From positions 6,324,001 to 6,388,000 of the forward strand of contig NZ_CP107960.1 of assembly GCF_036077095.1 (NCBI RefSeq): DNA of 64,000 bases. The letters run 5' to 3'. This document shows positions 24,900-34,207 of this stretch, one piece after another. The notes under the pieces are model-generated. The model was not told where the DNA came from. It saw nothing but the letters and a program-made list of their open reading frames with translations, and did no database searches. Numbering within the stretch: the first letter of the stretch is position 1; each line of letters opens with the position of its first letter. The DNA comes from Streptomyces sp. NBC_00376 (GTDB lineage Bacteria > Actinomycetota > Actinomycetes > Streptomycetales > Streptomycetaceae). The position numbers and the translations under genes are program-made.

Positions 24900-26282
24900 T
24901 CAGGACAGTCGGCGGACCACATAGGCCGAGCCGCGGTCCGCCGGCTCCTCGCCCACGTACTCCTGCTCGCGCATCGCGCACCAGGCCGGGATGTCCAGCC
25001 GGGCCGCCTCGTCGTCGGAGAGCACGGTCACCGTCCCGCCCACCGGTACGTCCCCGATCACCTTCGCGAGTTCGATCACCGGGATCGGGCACCGCTTCCC
25101 GAGCGCGTCGACCACCAGGGACCCGGCCGGGGCGGCCTTCGGGGGTGCCGCGACGGGCGCGCCCAGCCTCTCCCGTACCTCCGCCACCACCCGGGGCAGC
25201 ACGTCCAGGAAGCGGTCGACGTCCTGCGCGGTGGTGCCGCTCGGCAGCGACACCCGTACGTTCCCCTCCGACAGCACTCCCATGGCCCTGAGCACGTGGC
25301 TCGGGGTCAGCGTGCTGCTGGTGCAGGACGAACCGGACGATACGGAGAAACCCGCCCGGTCCAGCTCATGCAGCAGCGTCTCCCCGTCGACATAGAGACA
25401 GGAGAAGGTGACCAGATGCGGCAGCCGCCGCACCGGATCGCCGACCACCTCCACATCGGGCACCAGCTCCGGCACCGCGGCCCTGATCCGGTCCACCAGG
25501 GCCCGCAGCCGCACGGACTCGGCGGCGGCCTCGGCCCGCACCGCCCGCAGCGACGCCGCCGCGGCGACGATCGCCGGAAGGTTCTCGAACCCCGCCGCCC
25601 GCCCCGACTCCCGCTCGTCGGCCGGACCTTGGGCGGCGAACCGTACCCCCTTGCGCACCGCCAGCAGCCCGACGCCGGACGGTCCGCCCCACTTGTGGGC
25701 ACTGCCCGTCAGCAGCGACCAGCCCGCCGGCACCGGCTCCCGGCCCAGCGACTGCGCGGCGTCCACCAGCAGCGGCACCCCGGCCGCCCGGCAGGCCTCC
25801 GCGACCGCGGCCACCGGCTGCTCGGTGCCGACCTCGTGATTGGCGGACTGCAGACAGGCCAGCGCGGTGTCCTCGCGCAGCGCCCGCCCGTACGCCGCCG
25901 CGCTCACCGCCCCCGACCGGTCCACCGGGACCTCGGAGACCGCCCCGCCCTGCGCCTCATGGGCGGCGGCCGAATGGAGCACCGACGAATGTTCGACCGA
26001 GGAGACGACCAGATGGCGGCCGACACGCCGACGCCCCGCGAGGGCTCCGGAAATTCCCGAGTGAACCGCCAGGGTCCCCGAAGGAGTGAATGTGAGCTCG
26101 TCCGGGCGGCACCCGACGGCCTCGGCGGCGGCCTCCCGGGCGGCGTCCAGCAGCAGCCGGGCCCGCCGCCCCTCCCGGTAGAGCCTGGCGGGATCGGCCC
26201 AGCCCTCGTCCAGCGCGGCAAGCAGCGCCTGGCGTGCGACGGGGTGCAGGGGGGCGGCGGATGCGGTGTCGAAGTAGGGCAC
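24900..26282 (-). CDS. Cysteine desulfurase fused to a TusA-family sulfurtransferase
   Basis: A 460-residue fusion. Residues 1 to about 375 are a class-V aminotransferase-fold cysteine desulfurase: H98 (VEHSSVL), PLP lysine K197 (SAHKWGG), and catalytic C320 in SSGSSCTSS. Residues about 388-460 are a TusA domain with CPIP (C398), the persulfide acceptor. In E. coli IscS hands sulfur to separate TusA, so the fusion suggests direct intramolecular transfer to a dedicated acceptor, for example tRNA thiolation or molybdopterin; which one is not shown. The GTG start has a leaderless -10 and no ribosome binding site. It is divergent from ctaC. Confidence 0.88.
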   Translation of the reverse strand: MPYFDTASAAPLHPVARQALLAALDEGWADPARLYREGRRARLLLDAAREAAAEAVGCRPDELTFTPSGTLAVHSGISGALAGRRRVGRHLVVSSVEHSSVLHSAAAHEAQGGAVSEVPVDRSGAVSAAAYGRALREDTALACLQSANHEVGTEQPVAAVAEACRAAGVPLLVDAAQSLGREPVPAGWSLLTGSAHKWGGPSGVGLLAVRKGVRFAAQGPADERESGRAAGFENLPAIVAAAASLRAVRAEAAAESVRLRALVDRIRAAVPELVPDVEVVGDPVRRLPHLVTFSCLYVDGETLLHELDRAGFSVSSGSSCTSSTLTPSHVLRAMGVLSEGNVRVSLPSGTTAQDVDRFLDVLPRVVAEVRERLGAPVAAPPKAAPAGSLVVDALGKRCPIPVIELAKVIGDVPVGGTVTVLSDDEAARLDIPAWCAMREQEYVGEEPADRGSAYVVRRLS

Positions 26283-26288
26283 GCGGCC

Positions 26289-26294
26289 ACGCTA
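26289..26294 (-). promoter_or_regulatory. Leaderless -10 box of the desulfurase-TusA gene
   Basis: TAGCGT on the minus strand, 6 nt before the GTG start. Confidence 0.5.
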
Positions 26295-26552
26295 GCCCGA
26301 GGTGGGCGCCGGGCCGGGGACGGGCCCGCCGCGGGGCCAGGAGAGGGGGCGTCAGATGGCGGTCGGAGGCCCGTATTCCACCCCTTCGGGGAGTCGGACG
26401 GCGCGTTGGGCACCCTCCCCGCGCGACCCCAAATAGCGTCCAGTAGGGTTTGGTCCGCATAAACATCCAAACCCCTGCCCGCGTCAGGGCGGCGACCGAC
26501 CAGAAAGACGGCCGCGCCGACCGCGCGGGCGAGACTCTCGGGAAGGCGCTAC

Positions 26553-27515
26553 GTGAGTCCCAACGGCTCCGACCGCTCGTCGCGGCGCCCGATGCGGCGG
26601 AAGCTGCCGCAGGTGCTGACTGCGGGCCTGATCCTGGCGACCGCAACCGGTTGCACATACAAGGACTTCCCCCGCCTTGGTATGCCTACGCCGGTAACAG
26701 AAGAGGCACCACGGATCCTTTCCCTCTGGCAGGGCTCGTGGGCGGCAGCGCTCGCCACGGGCGTGCTGGTCTGGGGCCTGATCCTGTGGAGCGTCATCTT
26801 CCACCGGCGCAGCCGCACCAAGGTCGAGGTTCCTCCGCAGACCAGGTACAACATGCCCATCGAGGCGCTGTACACCGTGGTTCCTCTGATCATCGTCTCG
26901 GTGTTGTTCTACTTCACCGCGCGCGATGAATCGAAGCTCCTCACCCTCTCCCCGAAGCCCGCCCACACCATCAACGTGGTCGGCTACCAGTGGAGCTGGG
27001 GCTTCAACTACATCGAGAACGTGGACGGCTCGACCGCCACGGGCAACGAGATCCCCAAGGAGCTCGACGCCATCCCCAACCGTTTCCGGGAGGACTTCCC
27101 CAAGGGTGCGGAAGGTGTCTACGACTTCGGCGTCCCGGGAACCCGGAACCCGCAGAACGGCAACCCGGGTCCGACCCTGTGGCTGCCGAAGGGCGAGAAG
27201 GTCCGTTTCGTTCTGACTTCGCGTGACGTCATCCACTCCTTCTGGGTGGTGCCGTTCCTCATGAAGCAGGACGTCATTCCGGGCCACACCAACGCCTTCG
27301 AGGTGACTCCCAACCAGGAGGGCACCTTCATGGGCAAGTGCGCCGAGCTCTGCGGCGTCGACCACTCCCGGATGCTCTTCAACGTCAAGGTCGTCTCCCC
27401 GGAGCGCTACCAGGCGCACCTCGAGGAGCTGGCGAAGAAGGGCCAGACGGGCTACGTGCCGGCCGGCATCGAGCAGACTGACCCGGCCAGGAATGCGGAG
27501 ACGAACAAACTGTGA
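26553..27515 (+). CDS. ctaC: Cytochrome c oxidase subunit II
   Basis: A 320-residue lipoprotein subunit of the aa3 oxidase. It receives electrons, in actinobacteria directly from the bc1 complex, through the CuA centre. A signal with lipobox ATGC (Cys34) is followed by two membrane helices (about 60-80 and 105-125) and a cupredoxin domain. The CuA ligands are in HSFWVVPF and [12 protein letters not shown] (C-x3-C, His, Met). The GTG at 26553 has GGGAAGG upstream. The stop overlaps the ctaD start (GTGA), so ctaC-ctaD-ctaF form one coupled operon. Confidence 0.95.
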   Translation: MSPNGSDRSSRRPMRRKLPQVLTAGLILATATGCTYKDFPRLGMPTPVTEEAPRILSLWQGSWAAALATGVLVWGLILWSVIFHRRSRTKVEVPPQTRYNMPIEALYTVVPLIIVSVLFYFTARDESKLLTLSPKPAHTINVVGYQWSWGFNYIENVDGSTATGNEIPKELDAIPNRFREDFPKGAEGVYDFGVPGTRNPQNGNPGPTLWLPKGEKVRFVLTSRDVIHSFWVVPFLMKQDVIPGHTNAFEVTPNQEGTFMGKCAELCGVDHSRMLFNVKVVSPERYQAHLEELAKKGQTGYVPAGIEQTDPARNAETNKL

Positions 27516-29248
27516 GCATCCTCAACGAACCTCAGGGTGCCGCGGCAGCAGACGACTCGTACGAGGACGAGCTGCCGGTCCGGCGCAAGCAGCCGGGAAA
27601 CGTCGTCATCAAGTGGCTGACCACCACTGACCACAAGACGATCGGCACGATGTACCTGGTCACATCGTTCGCGTTCTTCTGCATCGGCGGTCTGATGGCG
27701 CTCTTCATGCGCGCCGAACTGGCCCGTCCCGGCACGCAGATCATGTCGAACGAGCAGTTCAACCAGGCGTTCACGATGCACGGCACGATCATGCTGCTGA
27801 TGTTCGCGACGCCGCTGTTCGCCGGATTCGCGAACTGGATCATGCCGCTGCAGATCGGTGCGCCCGACGTGGCGTTCCCGCGGCTGAACATGTTCGCGTA
27901 CTGGCTGTACCTCTTCGGTTCGCTCATCGCGGTGGCCGGCTTCCTCACCCCGCAGGGTGCGGCGGACTTCGGCTGGTTCGCCTACTCCCCGCTCTCGGAC
28001 GCGGTCCGGTCGCCGGGTGTCGGCGCCGACATGTGGATCATGGGGCTGGCCTTCTCCGGCTTCGGCACGATCCTCGGTTCGGTCAACTTCATCACCACGA
28101 TCATCTGCATGCGTGCCCCCGGCATGACGATGTTCCGCATGCCGATCTTCGTCTGGAACGTCCTGCTGACCGGTGTGCTGGTCCTGCTGGCCTTCCCGGT
28201 GCTCGCCGCCGCGCTCTTCGCGCTGGAGGCGGACCGTAAATTCGGTGCGCATGTCTTCGACGCGGCCAATGGCGGCGCATTGCTCTGGCAACACCTCTTC
28301 TGGTTCTTCGGCCATCCAGAGGTGTACATCATTGCCCTGCCATTCTTCGGAATCATTTCCGAAGTGATTCCGGTCTTCAGCCGGAAGCCGATGTTCGGCT
28401 ACATCGGCCTGATCAGCGCGACGATCGCCATCGCGGGTCTTTCCGTGACGGTGTGGGCGCACCACATGTACGTGACGGGCGGCGTGCTGTTGCCGTTCTT
28501 CTCGTTCATGACATTCCTCATCGCGGTACCGACCGGTGTGAAGTTCTTCAACTGGATCGGCACGATGTGGAAGGGATCGTTGTCCTTCGAGACACCGATG
28601 CTCTGGGCCGTCGGCTTCCTGATCACCTTCACCTTCGGTGGTCTGACCGGCGTGATCCTGGCATCGCCCCCGATGGACTTCCACGTCTCGGACTCGTACT
28701 TCGTCGTCGCGCACTTCCACTACGTCATCTTCGGCACCGTGGTCTTCGCGATGTTCTCCGGATTCCACTTCTGGTGGCCGAAGTTCACCGGCAAGATGCT
28801 GGACGAGCGGCTCGGAAAGATCACGTTCTGGACGCTGTTCGTGGGCTTCCACGGCACGTTCCTGGTGCAGCACTGGCTGGGTGCCGAGGGCATGCCGCGT
28901 CGTTACGCGGACTACCTCGCCGCGGACGGCTTCACCGCGCTGAACACGATCTCGACGATCTCCTCGTTCCTGCTCGGCCTGTCGATGCTGCCGTTCTTCT
29001 ACAACGTGTGGAAGACCGCCAAGTACGGCAAGAAGGTCGAGGTCGACGACCCGTGGGGCTACGGCCGCTCGCTGGAGTGGGCGACCTCCTGCCCGCCGCC
29101 GCGGCACAACTTCCTCACCCTGCCGCGGATCCGTTCCGAATCCCCGGCGTTCGACCTGCATCACCCGGAGATCTCGGCGCTCGAGCAGCTGGAGCACCAC
29201 TCCGAGGATGACAAGGCCCTCGCTGGTGGCAAGGAGGCCGGCAAGTGA
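27512..29248 (+). CDS. ctaD: Cytochrome c oxidase subunit I
   Basis: A 578-residue catalytic subunit with 12 membrane helices, haems a and a3, and CuB. Haem and CuB ligands are visible: [17 protein letters not shown] (with the His-Tyr crosslink pair), VWAHHMY and [10 protein letters not shown]. The PEVYI glutamate marks a type-A proton channel. The GTG start overlaps the ctaC stop by 4 nt, and its own stop overlaps ctaF in the same way. The C-terminal 60 residues are soluble and acidic, as in other actinobacteria. Confidence 0.96.
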   Translation: MSILNEPQGAAAADDSYEDELPVRRKQPGNVVIKWLTTTDHKTIGTMYLVTSFAFFCIGGLMALFMRAELARPGTQIMSNEQFNQAFTMHGTIMLLMFATPLFAGFANWIMPLQIGAPDVAFPRLNMFAYWLYLFGSLIAVAGFLTPQGAADFGWFAYSPLSDAVRSPGVGADMWIMGLAFSGFGTILGSVNFITTIICMRAPGMTMFRMPIFVWNVLLTGVLVLLAFPVLAAALFALEADRKFGAHVFDAANGGALLWQHLFWFFGHPEVYIIALPFFGIISEVIPVFSRKPMFGYIGLISATIAIAGLSVTVWAHHMYVTGGVLLPFFSFMTFLIAVPTGVKFFNWIGTMWKGSLSFETPMLWAVGFLITFTFGGLTGVILASPPMDFHVSDSYFVVAHFHYVIFGTVVFAMFSGFHFWWPKFTGKMLDERLGKITFWTLFVGFHGTFLVQHWLGAEGMPRRYADYLAADGFTALNTISTISSFLLGLSMLPFFYNVWKTAKYGKKVEVDDPWGYGRSLEWATSCPPPRHNFLTLPRIRSESPAFDLHHPEISALEQLEHHSEDDKALAGGKEAGK

Positions 29249-29643
29249 AGATCCAGGGCAAGATGTTCATCTGGCTGAGCGTCTTCATCCTCGTCATCGC
29301 CATCACGTACGGCGTGTGGTCGAAGGAGCCGGCCGGTACCACCGCGCTCGTCCTGGCCTTCGGGCTGAGCATGATGATCGGCTTCTACCTGGCCTTCACG
29401 GCCCGGCGGGTCGACGCCATGGCGCAGGACAACAAGGAAGCCGATGTCGCGGACGAGGCCGGCGAGGTGGGGTTCTTCTCCCCGCACAGCTGGCAGCCGC
29501 TCTCGCTGGCGGTCGGCGGTGCGCTCGCCTTCATGGGAGTCATCTTCGGCTGGTGGCTGCTCTACTTCTCGACCCCGATGATCCTGATCGGTCTGTTCGG
29601 CTGGGTCTTCGAGTACTACCGCGGTGAGAACCGCACCCAGTGA
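29245..29643 (+). CDS. ctaF: Cytochrome c oxidase subunit IV
   Basis: A 132-residue actinobacterial subunit IV with four predicted helices in two pairs (about 8-25 and 32-52; 88-108 and 110-126). It begins [15 protein letters not shown] and ends [11 protein letters not shown]. It is a structural subunit of the aa3 oxidase supercomplex and has no cofactors. It is coupled to ctaD by GTGA and followed by a terminator. Confidence 0.92.
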   Translation: MKIQGKMFIWLSVFILVIAITYGVWSKEPAGTTALVLAFGLSMMIGFYLAFTARRVDAMAQDNKEADVADEAGEVGFFSPHSWQPLSLAVGGALAFMGVIFGWWLLYFSTPMILIGLFGWVFEYYRGENRTQ

Positions 29644-29664
29644 CACAGCTCCACCGCTCCACCT

Positions 29665-29714
29665 GAACGGGGGGCCCGCGCTTCTCCACCGAGAGGAGTG
29701 CGGGTCCCCCGTTC
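29665..29714 (+). terminator. Terminator of ctaCDF
   Basis: A long imperfect GC-rich hairpin (GAACGGGGGG opposite CCCCCGTTC, with G-U pairs and a small bulge) 22 nt after ctaF. Confidence 0.7.
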
Positions 29715-29750
29715 GCAGTCACACCGCGCGCTGATTCGGGTGAATCTCCA

Positions 29751-29756
29751 TAGCTT
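29751..29756 (+). promoter_or_regulatory. Leaderless -10 box of the L,D-transpeptidase gene
   Basis: TAGCTT, 6 nt before the ATG at 29763; no ribosome binding site is present. Confidence 0.5.
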
Positions 29757-29762
29757 GGGTTC

Positions 29763-31019
29763 ATGAACCACACGCCGCGCATCCGCCCCGTAGTGAGCTG
29801 CACTCTGCTGGTCGTGACCCTGGTCGCAGGTGTGACCGCCTGTGGCGGGTCCGGAGGCCATCCGCTCGCGGAGAAGCCGTACGACGCGGTGGACGAGATC
29901 TCCGCCAACGCCACGGACGGCGACGAGAAGGTCGACCCCGGCAAGCCGCTGGAAGTCACCGTCAACGGCGACGACGGCCGGATCACGGACGTGTCGGCCG
30001 TCGACACGACCGGCCGCCATCTGGCGGGCGAACTCGACGCCGACGGGAAGCGGTGGCACTCCACCGTCCCGCTCGCCGCCGGCACCCGGTACACCGTCAG
30101 GGTCGGTGTGGAGGACGACGACGGCGCTCCGGGCAGCCGTACGCTCTCTTTCGGGACCACCTCCGCCAAGAAGTTGCTGAAGGTCAGCTTCGGCCCTCAG
30201 GCGGGCACCTACGGCGTGGGACAGCCCATCACGGCGGAACTCAGCGCTCCGGTCAAGGACAAGGCGTCCAGGGCCAACGTCGAGCGCGCCCTGCGGGTCC
30301 GCTCGACGCCCGCCGTGACCGGCTCCTGGTACTGGGTCGACGACAAGACCCTGCACTACCGCCCCAAGGACTACTGGCCCGCCAGGGCCACCATCGACGT
30401 CACCAGCGGCCTGGCCGGCGTCAAGGTCACCGACGCCCTTTACGGCGCCCCCACGAAGGCGCTGAGGCTCACCACGGGCGACCGCGTCGAGGCCATCACG
30501 AACGCCGCGGCGCACTCGATGACGGTCAAGCGCAACGGGAAAGTGATCAACACCATTCCGGTGACGACCGGCAAGCCCGGCTTCTCCACCCGAAACGGCG
30601 TCAAGGTCGTGCTGGGCAAGGAGTACCGCGTACGTATGCGCGGGGAGACGATCGGCATCGCCGAGGGCTCCTCCGACTCGTACGACCTGCAGGTCTACTA
30701 CGCGACCCGGGTCACCTGGAGCGGCGAGTACGTGCACGCGGCCCCCTGGTCCACCGGCTCGCAGGGGTACGAGAACGTCAGCCACGGCTGTACGGGCATG
30801 AGCACCAGCCAGGCCGAGTGGTTCTACAACACCGTGCGCACGGGTGACATCGTCACGGTCGTGGGCAGCCAGGGCGAGATGATGACGCCGTTCGACAACG
30901 GCTTCGGCGACTGGAACCTGTCCTGGGCCAAATGGCTGAAGGGCAGCGCCCTGCAGAAGGACACCACCCCGGAACGCGACGACACGATCCAGGCGGCGCG
31001 ACTGCGCCCCGAGGTCTGA
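29763..31019 (+). CDS. L,D-transpeptidase lipoprotein (YkuD)
   Basis: A 418-residue cell-wall enzyme that makes 3-3 crosslinks in peptidoglycan. The signal sequence ends in the lipobox VTAC (about Cys27). Two Ig-like domains (about 55-140 and 142-235, as in mycobacterial Ldt enzymes) precede the catalytic YkuD domain (about 240-365). Its signature SHGCTGMSTSQAEW carries the nucleophilic cysteine and its histidine, with a further histidine in YVHAAPW. The C-terminal tail is Trp-containing. It sits alone between the two oxidase/bc1 operons. Confidence 0.92.
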   Translation: MNHTPRIRPVVSCTLLVVTLVAGVTACGGSGGHPLAEKPYDAVDEISANATDGDEKVDPGKPLEVTVNGDDGRITDVSAVDTTGRHLAGELDADGKRWHSTVPLAAGTRYTVRVGVEDDDGAPGSRTLSFGTTSAKKLLKVSFGPQAGTYGVGQPITAELSAPVKDKASRANVERALRVRSTPAVTGSWYWVDDKTLHYRPKDYWPARATIDVTSGLAGVKVTDALYGAPTKALRLTTGDRVEAITNAAAHSMTVKRNGKVINTIPVTTGKPGFSTRNGVKVVLGKEYRVRMRGETIGIAEGSSDSYDLQVYYATRVTWSGEYVHAAPWSTGSQGYENVSHGCTGMSTSQAEWFYNTVRTGDIVTVVGSQGEMMTPFDNGFGDWNLSWAKWLKGSALQKDTTPERDDTIQAARLRPEV

Positions 31020-31076
31020 CCGGCCCGGGGAGTGCACTGCCCCTCAGTGGTGCCGCGGACGGGGCCGCGGCGGGCA

Positions 31077-31478
31077 TCAGGCGTCCACGCAGTCCCTGCT
31101 GCGCAGCAGGGACGCCAGGGCGTCCGCGAACTCGACCGGTTCGACCGGAAGGGTCACCGCGGCGTCCGCACGGCTCCAGGTGGCCAGCCAGGCGTCCTGC
31201 GGGCGCCCGATCAGCAGCAGGACCGGCGGGCACCGGAAGATCTCGTCCTTGATCTGCCGGCAGACGCCCATGCCGCCCGCGGGCGCCGTCTCGCCGTCCA
31301 GCACGCAGACGTCGATGCCGCCGCGGTCCAGTGCCTCCAGCACGGCGGGCATGGTGGCGCATTCGAGGAATTCCACCGGTGGCACGTCAGCCGCGGGCCT
31401 GCGCCCGGCTGCCAGCCTCACCTGCTCACGGGTGTTGGCGTCGTCGCTGTAGACCAGGACCGTGGCGGTCGGCTGCAT
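31077..31478 (-). CDS. Stand-alone receiver-like protein (degenerate response regulator)
   Basis: A 133-residue single domain with a CheY-like pattern: VLVYSDDANTREQVRLA supplies an acidic pair, and DVCVLDGETAPAGGMGVCRQIK places an aspartate at the phosphorylation site. The conserved Thr/Ser after strand 4 is replaced (LLLIGRPQDAW), and the conserved Lys-Pro after strand 5 reads VTLPVEP, so the usual switch lysine is missing. There is no output domain. The ATG has GGAGG about 6 nt upstream. It reads away from ctaE and toward the L,D-transpeptidase gene. It may be a partner-binding pseudo-receiver. Confidence 0.7.
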   Translation of the reverse strand: MQPTATVLVYSDDANTREQVRLAAGRRPAADVPPVEFLECATMPAVLEALDRGGIDVCVLDGETAPAGGMGVCRQIKDEIFRCPPVLLLIGRPQDAWLATWSRADAAVTLPVEPVEFADALASLLRSRDCVDA

Positions 31479-31654
31479 TGTTCCTCCGTGACATCTGTGT
31501 CTTCGGGGCTTTCCGGGCATGAACCGATGCGCGGATCGTACTCCGCCCGACGGCCTGTCAGCACCGCTTCGGACCGCTGTTCCATGGGCCGTTCGGGGAG
31601 GACACACCCGGCTGACACACCGAACGGCACCCCCCGGGGTGAGGGCGGGATAAG

Positions 31655-31675
31655 CGACCGACATAATGTCGGTCG
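31655..31675. promoter_or_regulatory. Perfect 21-bp palindrome over the ctaE start
   Basis: Ten-bp arms CGACCGACAT and ATGTCGGTCG around a central A. The ATG at 31666 is the first base triplet of the right arm, and the alternative GTG at 31675 begins on its last base. It could be an operator, or an RNA hairpin covering the start codon. Confidence 0.6.
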
Positions 31676-32286
31676 TGGCGACAGCAACGACAGTAGAAAC
31701 CGGGCACGCGCACCCGTCGGTCAATCGACCGAACCTCACCAGCGTCGGAACCATCATCTGGTTGAGTTCCGAGCTGATGTTCTTCGCGGCCCTCTTCGCG
31801 ATGTACTTCACCCTGCGATCGGTGACGGGACCGGAGCACTGGAAGGAAATGGCTTCGGCCCTGAACTTCCCGTTCTCGGCGACGAACACCACGATCCTGG
31901 TGCTCTCCTCACTCACCTGCCAGCTCGGCGTCTTCGCCGCGGAGCGGGGCGATGTGAAGAAGCTCCGTGCGTGGTTCGTGATCACTTTCGTGATGGGTGC
32001 GATCTTCATCGGAGGCCAGGTCTTCGAGTACACCGAGCTGGTGAAGAAGGACGGCCTCTCGCTGTCCTCCGACCCGTACGGCTCGGTGTTCTACCTGACC
32101 ACCGGCTTCCACGGTCTGCATGTGACAGGCGGTCTCATCGCCTTCCTGCTCGTTCTGGGCAGGACATACGCAGCCAAGAGGTTCACCCACGAACAGGCGA
32201 CCGCCGCCATCGTCGTGTCCTATTACTGGCACTTCGTCGATGTCGTATGGATCGGCCTCTTCGCCACGATCTACATGATCAAGTAA
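31666..32286 (+). CDS. ctaE: Cytochrome c oxidase subunit III
   Basis: A 206-residue five-helix subunit of the aa3 oxidase, encoded apart from ctaCDF but ahead of the bc1 genes as in other actinobacteria. Family segments are [35 protein letters not shown] and [15 protein letters not shown]. The start is either ATG 31666 (MSVVATATT) or GTG 31675 (VATATT); neither has a ribosome binding site. TAATGT ends 5 nt before the GTG, which would suit a leaderless start there. qcrC follows after 62 nt. Confidence 0.93.
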   Translation: MSVVATATTVETGHAHPSVNRPNLTSVGTIIWLSSELMFFAALFAMYFTLRSVTGPEHWKEMASALNFPFSATNTTILVLSSLTCQLGVFAAERGDVKKLRAWFVITFVMGAIFIGGQVFEYTELVKKDGLSLSSDPYGSVFYLTTGFHGLHVTGGLIAFLLVLGRTYAAKRFTHEQATAAIVVSYYWHFVDVVWIGLFATIYMIK

Positions 32287-32348
32287 CCGGGTTCGAACCC
32301 GAACCACATCCAGCATCGACGCAGAAGATCCTGACACCGGGGTAATCC

Positions 32349-33158
32349 GTGAAAAAGCTCTCCGCACGACGACGCCATCCGTTGGCGGCGGTCGTCGTAC
32401 TCCTCCTCGCGCTGGCGGCCACTGGGGGGCTGTACGCCGCGTTTGCGCCCGCGAGTAAGGCGCAGGCCGACGAAACCGCCCAGTCCCTCGCCATCGACGA
32501 GGGCAAGAAGCTGTACGCCGTCGGTTGCGCCAGCTGCCACGGAACCGGCGGTCAGGGCACCACCGACGGGCCGAGCCTGGTCGGCGTGGGCTCCGCCGCC
32601 GTTGACTTCCAGGTCGGTACGGGCCGTATGCCGGCGCAGCAGCCCGGCGCCCAGGTACCGAAGAAGAAGGTCATCTACAACCAGGCGCAGATCGACCAGC
32701 TCGCGGCGTACGTCGCGTCGCTCGGCGCCGGTCCGGTCGTTCCGACCAAGAAGCAGGTCGACCCTGCGGGTGCGGACATCGCCAAGGGTGGCGAACTGTT
32801 CCGTACCAACTGCGCGCAGTGCCACAACTTCACCGGTGAGGGCGGCGCGCTGTCGAACGGCAAGTACGCGCCCAGCCTTGAGGGCGTGGACCCGAAGCAC
32901 CTCTACGAGGCCATGCAGACCGGCCCGCAGAGCATGCCGTCCTTCCCGGACACGACGATGCCCGAGCAGCAGAAGCGGGACATCATCGCGTACGTCCAGA
33001 CCGTGAACGGCGACCAGACGGCGAACCCGGGTGGTCTGAAGCTGGGCGGCCTCGGGCCGGTCAGCGAGGGTCTGTTCGCCTGGGTCTTCGGGCTCGGCGC
33101 ACTGATCGCAGTTGCCATTTGGGTCGCGGCCCACACCGCTAAGGCCAAGAAGTCATGA
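32349..33158 (+). CDS. qcrC: Cytochrome bc1 complex, dihaem cytochrome c subunit
   Basis: A 269-residue membrane-anchored dihaem cytochrome that passes electrons from the Rieske centre straight to CuA, replacing soluble cytochrome c. An N-terminal helix (about 12-33) is followed by two haem-c motifs, CASCH (60-64) and CAQCH (155-159), methionine ligands in the MP segments, and a C-terminal helix (about 240-262). The GTG at 32349 lies 62 nt after ctaE. Its stop overlaps the qcrA start (ATGA). Confidence 0.95.
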   Translation: MKKLSARRRHPLAAVVVLLLALAATGGLYAAFAPASKAQADETAQSLAIDEGKKLYAVGCASCHGTGGQGTTDGPSLVGVGSAAVDFQVGTGRMPAQQPGAQVPKKKVIYNQAQIDQLAAYVASLGAGPVVPTKKQVDPAGADIAKGGELFRTNCAQCHNFTGEGGALSNGKYAPSLEGVDPKHLYEAMQTGPQSMPSFPDTTMPEQQKRDIIAYVQTVNGDQTANPGGLKLGGLGPVSEGLFAWVFGLGALIAVAIWVAAHTAKAKKS

Positions 33159-34207
33159 GTAGCCAAGAGATTCCAGACGAGAACCTGCCCGCTGAGCAGG
33201 GCACCGCGCACGGCGCGGTAGAGGTCGCGGACGACCCGTTCGCCGACCCGGGGCTGCCGGCCCACAAGCCGCGCATCCAGGACATCGACGAACGGGCCGC
33301 GAAGCGGTCCGAGCGCGCCGTCGCGTTCATGTTCACGCTGTCCATGCTGGCGACGATCGGCTTCATCGCCTCGTACGTCATCTTCCCGGTCGACAAGATC
33401 GTGTACATCTGGCCCTTCGGCCATGTGAGCGCGCTCAACTTCTCCCTGGGTCTGACCCTGGGCGTGGCACTCTTCGCGATCGGTGCGGGCGCCGTCCACT
33501 GGGCGCGCACGCTGATGTCCGACGTGGAGGTCGCCGACGACCGGCACGCCATCGAGGCCGAGCCCGAGGTCAAGGCGAAGGTCCTGGCGGACTTCGCGGC
33601 GGGTGCCGAGGAGTCCGCGTTCGGACGGCGCAAGCTGATCCGCAACACCATGTTCGGCGCGCTGGCCCTGGTGCCGCTCTCCGGTGTGATGCTGCTTCGC
33701 GACCTCGGTCCGCTGCCGGAGAAGAAGCTCCGCAACACCCTGTGGGCCAAGGGCAAGCAGCTCATCAACATGAACACGATGGAGCCGCTGCGTCCCGAGG
33801 ACGTCGCCGTCGGTTCGCTGACCTTCGCCATGCCCGAGGGCCTGGAGGAGAGCGCTCACGACTTCCAGAACCAGATCGCCAAGGCCGCGCTGATGATCGT
33901 CCGTATCCAGCCGGAGAACATCAAGGACAAGCGCGAGCGCGAGTGGGCCCACGAGGGAATCGTGGCCTTCTCCAAGATCTGCACCCACGTCGGCTGCCCG
34001 ATCAGCCTGTACGAGCAGCAGACGCACCACGTGCTCTGCCCGTGCCACCAGTCCACCTTCGACCTCTCCGACGGCGCCCGCGTCATCTTCGGTCCGGCCG
34101 GTCACGCCCTTCCGCAGCTGCGGATCGGTGTGAACAGCGAGGGCAACCTCGAGGCGCTCGGTGACTTCGAAGAGCCCGTCGGTCCTGCATTCTGGGAGCG
34201 CGGATGA
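33155..34207 (+). CDS. qcrA: Cytochrome bc1 complex, Rieske iron-sulfur subunit
   Basis: A 350-residue actinobacterial Rieske protein with three membrane helices in its N-terminal half (about 48-68, 90-112, 155-175), longer than mitochondrial forms. The [2Fe-2S] motifs CTHVGC and CPCHQ (about residues 274-294) provide the two Cys and two His ligands. It oxidises menaquinol at the Qo site and reduces QcrC. It is coupled at both ends by ATGA overlaps with qcrC and qcrB. Confidence 0.95.
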   Translation: MSSQEIPDENLPAEQGTAHGAVEVADDPFADPGLPAHKPRIQDIDERAAKRSERAVAFMFTLSMLATIGFIASYVIFPVDKIVYIWPFGHVSALNFSLGLTLGVALFAIGAGAVHWARTLMSDVEVADDRHAIEAEPEVKAKVLADFAAGAEESAFGRRKLIRNTMFGALALVPLSGVMLLRDLGPLPEKKLRNTLWAKGKQLINMNTMEPLRPEDVAVGSLTFAMPEGLEESAHDFQNQIAKAALMIVRIQPENIKDKREREWAHEGIVAFSKICTHVGCPISLYEQQTHHVLCPCHQSTFDLSDGARVIFGPAGHALPQLRIGVNSEGNLEALGDFEEPVGPAFWERG

